Origin: Setoptus koraiensis
Taxonomy: Eukaryota; Arthropoda
Reading direction: 5' to 3'
Assembly: GCA_048013815.1 (NCBI GenBank)
Contig: CM106586.1
Coordinates: forward strand, 15,624,001 to 15,688,000
Length of the DNA: 64,000 nucleotides
Every line of letters begins with the position of its first letter. Position 1 is the stretch's first letter. Shown here one piece after another: positions 35,511 through 48,100 of the stretch. The notes under the pieces are model-generated. The model was not told where the DNA came from, searched no databases, and saw only the letters and a list, made by a program, of their open reading frames with translations. The translations under genes and the position numbers were made by a program.

Positions 35511-35703
35511 GCACAAGCCATACCTAATTCAGCAACTATTAAACTATTTGGCCAAAATAGAGTATCATTTAGTCCTATTGTCACTATTGAGCCGCGTCGT
35601 AGGAAGTTCCATTGCCCCATACAGATTAAGATTCCATTGCCACCAAGCGGAGGAGGGCTGAATGCCGACGGCACCGGACTGCGACTTCTTTGCAGCATCA
35701 CAG
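35511..35703 (+). CDS. Ank2: Ankyrin exon: remainder of the second ZU5 domain
   Basis: The exon follows TTATTCAG and reads [18 protein letters not shown], then [20 protein letters not shown] and LRLLCSIT, matching the ankyrin ZU5-C segment that begins AQP in other species. It is in phase 0 in and phase 1 out (GTGAGT). It is the direct continuation of the exon ending at 28680. Confidence 0.93.
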
Positions 35704-35827
35704 GTGAGTGTGACACAAATGATGATGACACAATAACAATATAAAATAACCTATTTGTTACATGTGTGACTAATTTGTCAAATTTGTATGTTTTGCATCG
35801 ATTGTGTTTGTTACAAATGTGCAACAG

Positions 35828-37255
35828 GTGGAACAAACAAGGCGCAATGGGAGGATGTGACCGGTTCGACCCCGTTAGCCATAGTGGAGGATTGTTTGTT
35901 ATTTACAACAACAGTTTCGGCCCGTTTCTGGCTGGTGGACTGCCATTCTAATCAGGCGAGCGTGGACTCGACAAAGTACGCAACGGAATTGTACGAGCAT
36001 ATCATTCGGGTGCCATATATGGCAAAATTTGTAATATTTGCCAAACGACGCGACATAAACGAGGCCAATGTTCGCGTTTTTTGTATGACGGACGACAGAG
36101 AGGACAAGACACTTGAGTCACAGGAACATTTTACCGAGGTGGCCAAATCGCGCGACGTCGAAGTGTTAGACGGTCAACCGTTATATTTGGAGTTTGCGGG
36201 CAACTTGTGGCCCACAATATTGATCAAGTCCAATTTGGCCAACACCGATCAGTTGGGCTTGCGCTTCACGCCATTCCGCGAGAATCGTCTTGCGTTTGTG
36301 GTGCGCATCCGGGACATCGGCCAGGATCCTATTGGGCGGGTGGCCTTCATGGAGGAGTCGCTGCGACAAGTGGCCCTGCTACAGCGGCAATTCGGTCAGC
36401 AGCGCTACAAGAGCAAGGCAATTTGCAATTTGAACATATTACTGCCGGGAATGTGTGTCAGTCACGACGAGATATTGGGCACCCCAAAGCGAAATTCGCA
36501 CTTGGCCATGGCAAAAATAGGCGATCTGACACTGGCGGACATAGCCAACGAACTGGACGACGCCGACGACAGTTTGACCGGGCCGCACGACGCCCACGAC
36601 ATTCTGGAATGGGTAGAGCTGGCGCCCAAATTGGGCATACCCCGCGACGAGGTAGAATTTATACAGTCTAGCTACGAGCACAACACGCTGAGCCAAAGCG
36701 CCAATAGGAACATAACGCCCGCGCTGATAATGCTGATGCACTGGTACAGGTTATCGTCGCCCATGACCCGCAACCAGGATCTGGGCCGGGCCTTGTTGTC
36801 TATTGGGCGCAACGATATTGCGCGCAAGTTGAATTTTTTCATTGAGCCGCGCAAGATAACGCGTAGCACAATGGAGTTGTTGCGCGAAATAGAGCTCATA
36901 CCCGTCAAGTCGTCGGACAATTTGTACGGGGTGCACCAGCATGCGGACGGCAGCGGAACAGCGGACGGCGGCGCCGGCGGCGGACTGGCCTATACCACGG
37001 GCAAGCTGGACCGGAATCTCAACATACGCTCGAGCAGTCGCTCCAGCGACGGCCAGCTGAGGTCGCGCACCAAGTCAGAGGGCGGCTACAAGTCGTCGTC
37101 GTCGTCGTCGGCGCACGCCACGCCCATCACTAAGCGGATCAGCAACGCCAGCCTGAATCGGGAGCCGGCAGAGCGGGGGGGCCAGCACGACACGGAGAGC
37201 ATAGCGGCCCACATGGGCCAGCCCGGGGGAATGGAGGCGCGCGTGAACACAAAAG
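35828..37255 (+). CDS. Ank2: Ankyrin exon: UPA and death domains
   Basis: The exon opens with GGTNKAQWEDVTGSTPL and FTTTVSARFWLVDC. It continues with IRVPYMAKFVIFAKR, VFCMTDDREDKTLESQEHF, VAKSRDVEVLDG and FRENRLAFVVRIRD, the UPA signature. A death domain follows at about 36510-36860, with NRNITPALIMLMHWYR and LGRALLSIGRNDIARKLNFF. Unlike vertebrate giant ankyrins, no giant exon separates UPA from death domain. The C-terminal 110 residues are Ser/Gly-rich. It ends in phase 1 at GTGAGT. Confidence 0.95.
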
Positions 37256-38342
37256 GTGAGTAGTGACAGTTGCACTTGTGCATGCGTGACTTATGGTTCT
37301 TGTTGCGAGCTTGTTACGTACGTCTAACAATTATGTGCATCGGACTTGACAGACCCCCGCTAACTGACTAACTAACTCAGCAGCGCAATGTTGTTGTTGT
37401 TGCCAGTGAGTGAGAGCAGTGATTTGTTGCCGGCGTCAGCTGACGCGCTGTCAATAATAACGCGCGCGCACTTGCATAACAGTAATTGAGTGAGAGCCGC
37501 TGCTCGTGGCTGGCCGTCGATGCGCCGTTATAATCCGGTTTGCGCGCGGATTAGATGCAATGTACATAATGACAGCGGCGCCAGTACGCGTTTGTGCACG
37601 CGCTGCGCACCGGAACTCGCCCCGTTCGCTGGTGGGCGCCGATCGGAAACGGACCGGCGAGCTGGCTGGCACCGGCTCGCCGCTTGTTAGCTCGGCGCCG
37701 CCAGCCAGTAATGAGCTCGTGAGGCGACGGCCAAGCCGGCGGCGCCGGTGCCGAGGTAACTCTACACTGGCCACCGTTATACAACTAGCGAGCGTTATAT
37801 AACCAACCGTTACGTAACTGTTATATAAGTTATATAAGTTATATAAGTGAGCGTTGTGTAACTGTTATATGACTACTATGAGCAGCAACTGTATTGGCTG
37901 TGTATTGGCGGCGAGAGTGGCTCCTTTAATTGAGGTCAGCGTCGACGCTGGCGCAATTGTTGGTAGTGGCGCGTTGCGAGCGATTCTCTAATAATGGCAA
38001 CACACTCACTCAATACATACACTTGTGTACAAACACACACACACACGCACAACATAACAACGACTACTACTACTACTACCACCACTAACAATAGCGCCCA
38101 ATAGCGAGCGATGTGAAACAACTGCGAGCGAACACTAAACGCTAAACACTAAACACTAAACGCGCTAGACAACAGCCCAAAATGCTGAATAATAATGAGA
38201 CGAAGCAACAACAGTCTCGACAATATTGACTAACACCGCCGTTGCTGACACAAACTGACTTTGTCGTAGCTACCACCGAATAACAACAACAACAACTCAC
38301 AACGACAACAACTCACAACGACAACAACAACGCACGTCAAAC

Positions 38343-38373
<31 letters not shown>

Positions 38374-38418
38374 ACGCACAACAACATTTCATAACTATCA
38401 CCATCACACCACCATTAG
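37256..38418 (+). other. Ankyrin intron
   Basis: A GC-rich part at about 37430-37760 is followed by repeats of TTATATAAG near 37820-37848 and AC runs near 38034-38050 and 38348-38372. Overlapping open frames in the GC-rich part are not credible genes. Confidence 0.5.
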
Positions 38419-39198
38419 GTCTCGTTGGCTCACTGAAGAACAAGCGACAATCAGTCGGTTCGATCGAGGCCAAACAACAGCCACAACAGGATGATTATCG
38501 TCAGTATTCGCCAGAGTCGGCCAGCGATCGCTGCTCGCCCGCAACGCCCAAAATAAAAGTCAGCGCCATCGCAAGCAGCAACGGGCACGCCGCCAGCAAG
38601 AGGTCCTCTGTGCAGAGCACCGATCTCGACGACGATAACGATTTGAGCAGCCACGCCGGCCGCAGCCGCGATAATTACAGCAATCACGACAATCGCGACA
38701 ACCTCAGAAATCGCGACAATCGCAACAGTTCACATCGGAACGACACCATGAGCCAAGCCGAGCGGGCCAAACAAGCGCCGTGTGGCGAGTTGCCAGCACG
38801 AATGGACGCGGACGACGACGCGGACGACACCGACTATCCGGAGGAGCAACAGTACAGCGTAATAGACGATTCGGCGGATTCCATCATCGTGCCGGGCTGC
38901 CAGTCGCGATCGTCCATTTGCACAACAACAAACCAGGCCAGACAGCAGCAGCAGCAGCAAGACAGCGGCGCAAACAGTGAAATATTGAGGGACAAAAACA
39001 CCAGAGAACTTGTGACGCAATTGTCAAACAGGTTGGCCGCAACCATCCAATCGGAGGCCTTATGTGATTATTTGAGAGAGGCGCACAACGTGCTGGGTTA
39101 CGTGCCCAAATCGTGTTCGGCCGACAACAACAAAGCCAAGAGTGAAAGTGATTCGAAGCAGCAAGACGACAGTCGTAGCTATGACATTAGTAGTCACG
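38419..39198 (+). CDS. Ank2: Ankyrin tail exon (polar, disordered)
   Basis: The acceptor ACCATTAG and incoming phase 1 match the death-domain exon. The frame reads GLVGSLKNKRQSVGS and then Ser/Asp/Asn/Arg-rich sequence for 259 codons, ending in phase 1 at GTGAGT. No ATG lies near the start. There is no recognisable domain; a short helical stretch near the end (RELVTQLSNRLAATIQSEAL) is the most ordered part. It can join either the short terminal exon at 39453 or the longer chain from 40635. Confidence 0.72.
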
Positions 39199-39452
39199 GT
39201 GAGTCGTAGTCAGTAATTAAATTAGCTAGCTCGTGTGTGTGTGTGTGCGTGTCGGCATGCCATTCTGATGCTACTCCGATCATTAGCATGAGTATGAGTA
39301 TTAGTAGCAATTAGTATTAACACATTAGTATTAGCCACCTAGTCACACATTAGATCAGTTATGTAAGACGCAGCACGACATTTCAACAACAACATCGCAC
39401 ATTTGTACACACAAACAATACAACTATGATATATATATATACAACAATGAAG

Positions 39453-39865
39453 GTGCCCCCGACCGACCCGACCGACCCGACCGACCCGACCGACCCGACC
39501 GACCCGACCGACCCGACCGACCCGACCGGCACGACCGACACGACCGACCAGACCGACCCGAACGACCCGACCGACGCGAGCGCCACTATGACAGCTACAG
39601 CGACACGCAGCCAACAACAACCGCAAACGACTTGCCGTCGCAGTATCGTCAGTTGCCGCACAGCTCGGCGGACAGATTTGTCAAGAGGCGCCGTCGTCAG
39701 GCCCGCAGCGTGACGCCCGTTAAAATAGACGACGAAAACAGTCGCATCATCGACGTCGAGCTAGACGAACCGACCACTCTGGACAACATTCTGGACGAGG
39801 CCAGGAGATACACGAAACACACGGGAGTTATCGTGACGCCACTAGACAACGACGATCTGGACTGA
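39453..39865 (+). CDS. Ank2: Alternative short terminal exon of ankyrin with an Arg-Pro-Asp repeat
   Basis: Entered in phase 1 after ATGAAG, the frame reads about ten Arg-Pro-Asp triplets, then RHYDSYSDTQPTTTANDL, a basic stretch (RFVKRRRRQARSV) and IIDVELDEPTTLDNIL before the stop at 39863. A polyadenylation-like ATTAAA is at 40202. The non-repeat half has good codon use and no stop, which supports the phase. The basic cluster could be a nuclear localisation or membrane-contact segment; this is a guess. Confidence 0.65.
39459..39530 (+). repeat. 9-bp CCGACCGAC-type tandem repeat encoding Arg-Pro-Asp
   Basis: About eight perfect units are followed by five degenerate ones up to about 39575. 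The array starts five bases after the splice acceptor. In another frame it would read Pro-Thr-Asp, but only the Arg-Pro-Asp frame joins the conserved end of the exon. Confidence 0.9.
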
Positions 39866-40634
39866 TTAACCAATTCATCACGCGCCCAATTAATTACAAA
39901 TTAATTAATAACTGTTATTATTGATTATCATTATCACATGCGCAATATTGTATAGCGATTATATAAGTAGTGGTAGTAGTGTGGCTCTGTCTAAATATGC
40001 CAATATGCCGCTAAATCGATATGTCGATATCCTCACCTATCGATGCGCTGAACTATCGATGTGCTAGTGTATCGATGTGCTGACCTATCGATGTGCTAGT
40101 GTATCGATGTGCTAGTGTATCGATGTGCTGTCGTATCGATGCGCTGATGTATCGATTTACCGTAGTATGTTGCTTGTTATGTCTGTTTGTTCGGTGAATC
40201 AATTAAACTATACACCCTCGATTGTACCCTCACACATTATTACGTCATGTACCTTATACATTGTATACATTGTTAGTGTCTCGCCGGATCTCTAGCTGTT
40301 ATTGCGACTTTTTCCAGCTCTGTTATGAGTCTGTCCAGTGAGGCGACTCTGGCTTACATTGTCAATTGGTCAAACGTCAGTCCACTACGTGAAATGCAGT
40401 GAACTGACGTGAGTGACCGTGATTTTTCGAAATTCATCATTCATCGTATCGTTTGAAATGTTGAGCCGTTTAGCAGTCGACAAGGGGTTGTCACGTAAGC
40501 GAGCTCATGGCTGCATCGAGCACACAAAACGGTACAACAGAAATATCTGAAATATTATCTTGGAACTTGGAATTGACTAGCAACTGACCTTCTCAACTGA
40601 TCTTTCCCTTTTGCCCCAATGCTTTCTTCTCCAG
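39866..40634 (+). other. 3'UTR of the short ankyrin end, then intron
   Basis: The stretch contains ATTAAA at 40202-40207 and the TATCGAT repeat array described separately. No coding sequence is seen between 40160 and 40634. Confidence 0.55.
40038..40156 (+). repeat. 16-bp tandem array with eight TATCGAT cores
   Basis: The unit TATCGATGTGCTAGTG recurs with small changes. Each unit holds TATCGAT, which equals seven of the eight bases of the DREF-binding element TATCGATA known from Drosophila. It lies in the 3'UTR or intron after the short ankyrin end. Binding by a DREF-like factor is only a possibility. Confidence 0.9.
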
Positions 40635-40742
40635 AATGGGTCCAGGAGGACGGCCAAGGAGTGTACCATTTCGTTGAGCAAACTGCCACCCTCGAATCGA
40701 AGCCAAAGCATCGAGCCAAGAACTCGCGATTGAAATCATCAG
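40635..40742 (+). CDS. Ank2: Small ankyrin tail exon
   Basis: A strong acceptor (CTTTCTTCTCCAG) precedes WVQEDGQGVYHFVEQTATLE and then a basic stretch (KPKHRAKNSRLK). It is 108 bases long, phase 1 in and phase 1 out (GTGAGT), so it can be included or skipped without changing frame. The Trp-Val-Gln-Glu-Asp opening has the look of a conserved short motif, but I cannot place it in a family. Confidence 0.65.
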
Positions 40743-42888
40743 GTGAGTAAGCCGGCTACAATCGGCCCCAATTGCATGCCCCACACTTGAGGAGAACCTT
40801 GGAAAAATGCATGCTCGAGAATCCGCACCCAAGTGCCACTATTCGAATTGAGTCGACTATTATTGTCTCAATCGGTCCGCAAAGCGGCCCCTGTCGCCAT
40901 ATTGATATCAAGCAACTGGTATCAGTGGTCGCATGATACCGATATGGCGATCGCAGACAGCGAGAATAACAGCATCCGAGTTGAATTGGGGCGCGAGCTC
41001 GAGTGTCTCGTATTCGCTGCATTTGCATTTGCCTTTGTTCCTTTGGCTCCTTCGTGTCATTATTATTATCACTGTATCATTGTTATCATTTAGTCCGTTA
41101 GTCTAATTATCATTTTCCGTGTTTTTGACGCTCTGTTCAATGATGCCACTGGCCATAATTGACATGCCATGATGCAATTATCATTGCGTGGGCCGTGGCA
41201 CCGTTAACACTGTATTCTGATTTGTATCTATATAACAATATATACATACCACATATAAAAATAGGCCGAGAGGCCAGTCGATGATGATGTCGAGTTGATG
41301 CTGGTGACAATCGACAAAAGGATCTCTTGGCCGATGGCAGCATAATAATGATGTTATAAGAAATAAAAGCGATAATAAGAAGCGATAACACACAAACATC
41401 CGATTGAGCCGGCCGATAACAAAATAATATTTGCAAATAAATAACCAGAATAATAACAGATAATATTGTCAGATGATATTCAGATGATATGATTGTATAA
41501 CGTATTAGTTGTAGCCGTTTAGTTGTAGCTCGAAAATTGAATTGGTTAGGATTGAATTAAAATCACAATTGAGAACAATTGAGAAAAAAGAAATTAAAAA
41601 AACAAAAAATGATAAAAACTTGATGATAAGAACAATAATACCTGCATGCCACCGCCACCACAACCACCAATTATGCCTGCGCACTAGTGACACACACACA
41701 CACACACACCTGACCTGTATTACCTGTATTCGAGGAACCGCCAACACAGCAATATTACATAACTATTATTATTATTACTATTATTATACTACCACTATTA
41801 TAATTATTATCATTATTATAATCATACTTAACTATTATAATTGCCATCACTGCTATTATCACAGTATAGTTGTTAGTCGGGACTACGCAAAGTTATGATC
41901 TTTAGTTATTATTATTATTATCACTATCGCCTGCTACAACGACTCACTGTGAACAACCTAATTAACTAGTTACTTATCATAACAATCTGGCCAGACTGTT
42001 TGGCCAGATATTGTTGTTATCTGTGAGAGTTTTCGCGCCATGTGCAAGCACGAACAAACAAACAATCTATCTAGTTAGCGGCATGTGTAATACAGTTTTT
42101 TGTTGCGACAGCAAACACCTCTATCTAATACAGATTATAACTATATATAATTTAAGCTACTTAGAAACTACACTGAGAAATAAACATTGTCTACTTTAAA
42201 GCCCGCCTCTTGTTGTGTCCATTCTCTGCGCTCTGATCAACTGATTGGATGAGCCCCGTGTGGGGGCCTCATTGATACTCGCTCGTCTCGTCGCTACCAC
42301 TCAACTCGGTGCTGTGACAGGTGCCAAATTATCGGATGACTACAGTTGAGGCGCTATAATTAGAGTGGCGTCGTCAATAATTGATAATACCAACAGACAG
42401 TTCCCCAATAGACGCATCCCCAATTGACAGCAACTAACAATATCCAGCACGGGACTAACTCTCTCTCTCACTCTTTCTCTCTATTTGAACGCAATTCTTT
42501 TCCGTTTGTCATCGTGTTGAATGTCGACCAAAATAAACGGCGCTTCGACCAAAACCAACGGCGTTCCGACAAAAATAAACGGCTTTGCGACAAAAACACG
42601 AAATGTCACTCGCAAACAAACTAACAAACTACGAATCGACGGACTGTCGCTATATACGCTGGTCACTCGCTCCAAATATATCCATTGCTGCTCACTATAC
42701 GCTTGGCTAAACGTCTGTCTGTGTGTTAAAATGGCGCCGTCATCATCATCATCATGTATCACGTTCGCTTGTTGTTTCATGACACGGCATGATTATAACA
42801 AAACGTCGCGTTGAAACACGCGTTAAAACACGTTTCGCGTTACATAACTATACACTACTGCAAAATGCATCCATATAACGACCGCCAG
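40743..42888 (+). other. Ankyrin intron
   Basis: The intron holds TTA/ATT microsatellites at about 41763-41830, an AC run near 41692-41709, and three copies of a 21-base unit starting CGACCAAAATAAACGGCG at 42525-42587. No coding sequence is recognised. Confidence 0.55.
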
Positions 42889-44115
42889 ATCTCATTGATA
42901 AGCTAGACGAGATAGTTGAGTTAGGTAACGACAGTGATAGCTTGAGTGGTGCCAATAAGGTGAGCCGCTCGCCCGAACAAAGTGATACTATTGACGCCAG
43001 GCAAAAGTCTACAATTGACGCCAGACGAAAGTCTACAATTGACAGTCAGCAAACAACAAATATCTGTGCTGCCGGCGGCGGCGAGCTGTCGCGTAATTGC
43101 ATTGATATCGATATGTTGCAAGTGGCCTCAAATGAAGAATTATCTATTTGTGCGTCCAGTGAGAATATGTTGGAGGCGGCGCCACTGTCTACCACTGCCA
43201 GCAGTGTTTGTGAGGACCTTGAACGTGACCGGCCGCGCCATCCAACGGGCAACTACTTGGCCAGCAGCACCGACAACAACTGCGCTTCTGGCCGTGACCT
43301 AGATTCGCCGCGCACACTGACAACAGCAGCAACAGCAACAACAACAACAACAACAATGACGACAACAACGCAAGCAACAACAACGCAAGCAACAACAACG
43401 CAAGCAACAACAACACAAGCGGTGCCAGACGGGGCCCCAGTTGCGACAGCAACATCAGCAGTGGCAGCGGCACCAAAAACAGCCACACCGACACCGTCAG
43501 AAGTGGATAGTCTGGCCGAGTCGCTGGTGGCCGAGTCGCTGGTGGTGGGCGTAGGTTGTGCCGTTGTTGCGGCACAGATTGTTGAAGATGAACTCAATTC
43601 GGATATAGCTGGCAGACAGTCGGCGCAGACGACACAAAACGACGGGCCCCAGTCTGCTCAGTGTAGCCAGCGCGGCCCCAAGAAACAAGCCGGCCAATTG
43701 GCAGCAGCAGCAGCAGGTGACGCGCCGCCGCTGGTAAAAGGGCGCCAGTGGAGCGAGCGCATCTCGAATGACCTTGATACTGCCAATAATAAGCTAGAGT
43801 TACATAACAATTCAGACAACGATGAGCGCAATTCTGACGACGACCAGCACGAGCAGCCTTTAAATGGCGCTGACCTAGATTCGTTGAATGGTAATGGTGC
43901 CAGCGCCGAGGTTGGCGCTGCTGCAGTGGCATGCGCATTAACCGCCAACCAAAAAGCAAGGTCACACGGCCCAATTGGCGGCATGGGCCCCATTGGGCCC
44001 AGCGTGTCACAGCGCACGCTCAGCAGCCAGCGGGGGCCCCAAAAGGAGAGCGAGCTAGTTGTTGAGTCAGCTTGCCAAATGCGGGCCAGCGCGTCGCCAG
44101 TTGTTGTGCAGTCTG
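42889..44115 (+). CDS. Ank2: Large ankyrin tail exon (Thr/Gln- and Ala-rich)
   Basis: The acceptor ACCGCCAG and phase 1 entry give DLIDKLDEIVELGNDSDSLS, a short acidic amphipathic segment, followed by low-complexity sequence of about 390 residues. A four-unit Ala-Thr-Thr-Thr-Gln repeat lies at about 43364-43420. The end is GTAAGT in phase 1. There is no ATG at the start of the open frame, which supports splicing from upstream. No known domain is seen. Confidence 0.7.
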
Positions 44116-44603
44116 GTAAGTAGAACGATGACCCTGAGGCGCGCGCGTTGCGAGCGCGTTGTCGCTAGGCGCTTCTTGAAGCTTCTCGACGCGGGCAATT
44201 CTTTCGTTGTGTAGCCTTTCGTTGTGTAGCCTGGCGCTCATTAGTTTGTTTGCACCGTTACCCTCGCCACGTTATTTTGCCGTTATTCTTTGCCAGTCTC
44301 GCCATTCGCTGTTCGCCATTTGAACACGATTTGCGATTTGCATTATTTGTTGTGTGCCGAGTGTGAATGTTTGAGTGCGCGATATGCATGCAATACGATG
44401 GGCGCACCCCATTAAAATTCGAGCGAAGCCAACGTTAAAATTGAGCAGCCAACGTTGAAATTGAGCGGCCAACGTTAAGTTCGAGCAGCCGACGTAGACA
44501 ACGAGGGCGCCCGCTATCAAAAGAGCCATTCTCTCATTATTATCGTTTCATTTGTTGTTCATTTCATGTCAACCACAACCACAACCGACCGCCACCGCGA
44601 CAG

Positions 44604-45123
44604 CAACCGACATCCGGCCAACATCGGACAAGCGCGACGGGCCCGCTGATTCCGACGCGGCCCCATTAAGTAGAGCGATATCAACTGACTCAATAGAGGA
44701 CGACAGCCGACAAGCAACAGCCAGCGATGAATTCAATTGGGGCCCGCAGTCAGCAGACGAGAATGGCGCCCACGGCAGCGCCGATTCGCTTGTGAACGGC
44801 TCGTCCGGCGCGCAACAGCAGCAGCAACAACAACAACAGCAACAACAACAGCAGCAACAGCAGCCGACACAAAGGGAAACGCGAAACAGTCTGCCCATTG
44901 ATCTGGGCCAAAGCGACATACAAAACATACAAAGTGCTGCGAGCGACATTAGCATCTCAACAGCCAGTCTCAACAGTGAACACAGCAGCACAGCCGACAA
45001 CAACAACCGATCGAGCAGAACAGGTGATTGCAGAAGCCAGAGGCTCAATCAAGACCATTCAAGCAGAAAACGTCACTCGATTGCGTCACACGCCGACGAC
45101 AACAACACAACAGCAGCAGCAGC

Positions 45124-45170
<47 letters not shown>

Positions 45171-48100
45171 ACCAAAGCAGTGCCAGTACCTCAATTGTGC
45201 AACTGTCTCAGCTCAGTCACAGTTCACAAGCGTCGGTTGTGTCCGATTGCGGCGCACAACAACAACACAACCAAAGCGAACCCACCATCACCAACAACAA
45301 CAGCTCACATCACATTCACATTCAGCACACTGTCAACCACAACAACTATACCACCAACCACAACAACTATACCACCAACCACAACCACAATAGCAGCATA
45401 TCCGACGAGGATCTAGTGGAGCATCCGCGAACCGATTTGTCGGCGGGCGATTTGCTTGTTGGCGGCTACTCGCTGGAATTGGCCAAATCAATATTGGAGC
45501 ATCAGTGCAAATCGGTGCCAGACGAATTGAGCAGCGACAAGTTCAAATTCGACAGTTGCGAATTGTTGGCCACCGGCAACAACCTCGACGCAACAACACT
45601 CACCACAAACAGCGACCAATCGCCACCAACTGGCACCGACGCGACACACTCTCACCGACCAGCCGAGCCCGTTTTGCAGCGACCGACTGAGCCCGTTTTG
45701 CAGCGACCGGAAGTAGCCGAAAGTAGCTCGAACAACTCGAGCGACGCGTGCTCGCCAAAATCAGTGGGCGAACAGCGCGTGCGAGCGGCACAATCGTCGC
45801 ACCAACAATCGGCCTGGACAATCAGCGACAGTGACACTGATCAACAAGCGATCAGCGACGGCACACTCGGGCCCCAGCAACTGGGTGGCTCAAACGGTTT
45901 GAGCGGATTAAGCGGCGCACAGCAACTGGAAAAAGGGCCCCCCAATCGGCCGACGAGTCGCACAATCGATTCGCAGCAACAGCACACAGCGGACAGTTTG
46001 GGTGACATTTCGCGACTTGTTCGCGCCACCAGCAACGACTCGCTCGACAACCAGAGTGCGGCCTCAGTTTCGTCGACACTGACAGCCAGCGACAGCAACA
46101 GCAAATTGCACAGCGCCCCACTGATGACCAACAATCAATTGCAATCGCAGCCATCACAACACATCAACAACAACAATCTACCTGGCGGTCAGCCACAACA
46201 ACAATTAAAATCACAATCGGCCACCGATTTCACCGCAAAGCCGCACAACTCACAACAGCACTCACACACACACAGCGCACGACCACTGACCGGAAGTAAA
46301 CAATCGCTGCTATCGCAACAGCAACAGCAGCGCACCCTACAGAATCACACCATTGCAGACAGTAGGCAGCAGGACAGGGAACAGCTGACCGACAGCAGCA
46401 GTCGGTCTACGCAATCTTACGTAACTGCGCCCCTAGCGCCAGCCAGTTTTTCAGCCGCATCGGGCCCTGTTGCGGGCGCCCTAGACAGCAGCGCAAGCAA
46501 CATGTCGGTGTCCATGTACGAGACGGCCCGATCGAGCACCATGACTCCCACGGAATACCATTCAATATCCGTGTCGCACGCGGCCGCCGCTGGCGGACCC
46601 GACGCATTGGCCGACAACGGACAGGGCGGCCAAGTGAACAACATTGCGCAGCAGCACAGAGCCGACAGCAACCAGTACCGTCTGCAGTCGTCGTCGCCGC
46701 TGTCGCTGCTGTCGGGCTCGCTGGCCGACCCCGAAGATACCCAGGCGGGTCTCAGCAGCCAGCAAACGCTGTCCGCGTGCTCGTCGCGGGCCGGCGACTT
46801 AAGCGAGGACACCGCCACGCTGACGCCCGCTCCCGAGGAGCTGGCGGCCAACGAGGAGGCGCTACAGGACGACTTGGACTCCGCCGACTCGTTGGGGGCG
46901 CGCTTGGGCGGCTCTGCGCCGGGACGGCGCGATGCCGGCGAGCCCGACGACGCCACACAGAGCGCGCCGGCAGCCGATCGGTCGGGCCGACTGACGGGCC
47001 GGGCCCACGATGCCCATCTGCTAGGCCCAGAGGACGTTTCAGCGGACGGCGATGACGTGTCCGCTGAAACGTCCTCTGGCGCGACCAGGGACGAGCACGA
47101 CGCCGACGACGAGATAAGACGCGCAAACAAGCGACGCGCCAAAGTGCTGGAGTGGCACACGGACGAACAAGCGGACCGGCCCGTGGAAGAGGACGTCGGC
47201 GATCTAGAGCAGGCGGCGGGACCCGATGAGCAGCAATTGAAGCGAATTCTCATGAACAAACGCACCTCGGATGGCGCGCTCCGGTTCAGCCGGGCCAACT
47301 CGTCGGGCGGCGCGCCGGCCGCCAATCTGGGTGCGGGCCAGATGCGCAAAAACTCGCTGCCTCAGGTGGACGAGACCAGTGCCATACACTTCGCATCCAT
47401 GACAAGCGGCGGCCCGTTGAGCGGGGCCGGGTCAACACGTAACGGTCAGCAGCAGCAGCAGTTTGTGCAGCGGCCCCAGTCGCTGTACAAAGATTGCGTT
47501 GGCCGCCGGCTGGCGGCCAACGGCAACCAGACGGGCGCAAGTTGCGGGCCCGGCGCGGATCAATATTTGGGCAGTGGCGGTGACCTGAGCGGGGCCGGTC
47601 AGCAGCATGCTGCGATGCGACGGGACTCGCGCGATCACAGTAGCTCGTCGGCGTCGCTGGAATCGCGATCGCCCATGCACCGGCGATCGCGAGACTCGAG
47701 CATTATATCACAGAGCAGCGTCACCAGTAGCATACTGAGCGATCACGCCCGCAATCAGCTCAACTTTGACCTAAGTCCCGATTTGGCGCCCGACATAAGC
47801 CTGCACGATGTAAACAATTATCACCTGTACGAAGATAGGCCCGCCTCGCCGGTTCCGCTCGGGTCCGACCGATCGAGCCCGGTGGATCTGGGCGCGGTTG
47901 GCCTGGCGCGCGGTCCGTCGCGCGCTTCCGGCCCGCAGTCGATACAAGCGCGCGGAGTGAACGCAGAATTTTCGCTGGATTTCGACTGCGACCATACCAC
48001 GCCCACGCCGCCTCTGTCGCCGCTGGCCAGCGGCGACCAGGTCAGAACAACAACAACACCCGAGCTGCACGAAGCCGCCTGCCGGCCGGCAACAGCAACA

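Noticed and set aside
37490-37802. Overlapping frames in a GC-rich part of an ankyrin intron
   Set aside because: Open on several frames and both strands because of composition; no phase match to neighbouring exons.
45028-45416. Gln/Asn/Thr-rich frames overlapping the giant ankyrin exon
   Set aside because: They are out-of-frame readings of CAA/ACA repeats; only the frame consistent with splice phase continues for 5 kb.
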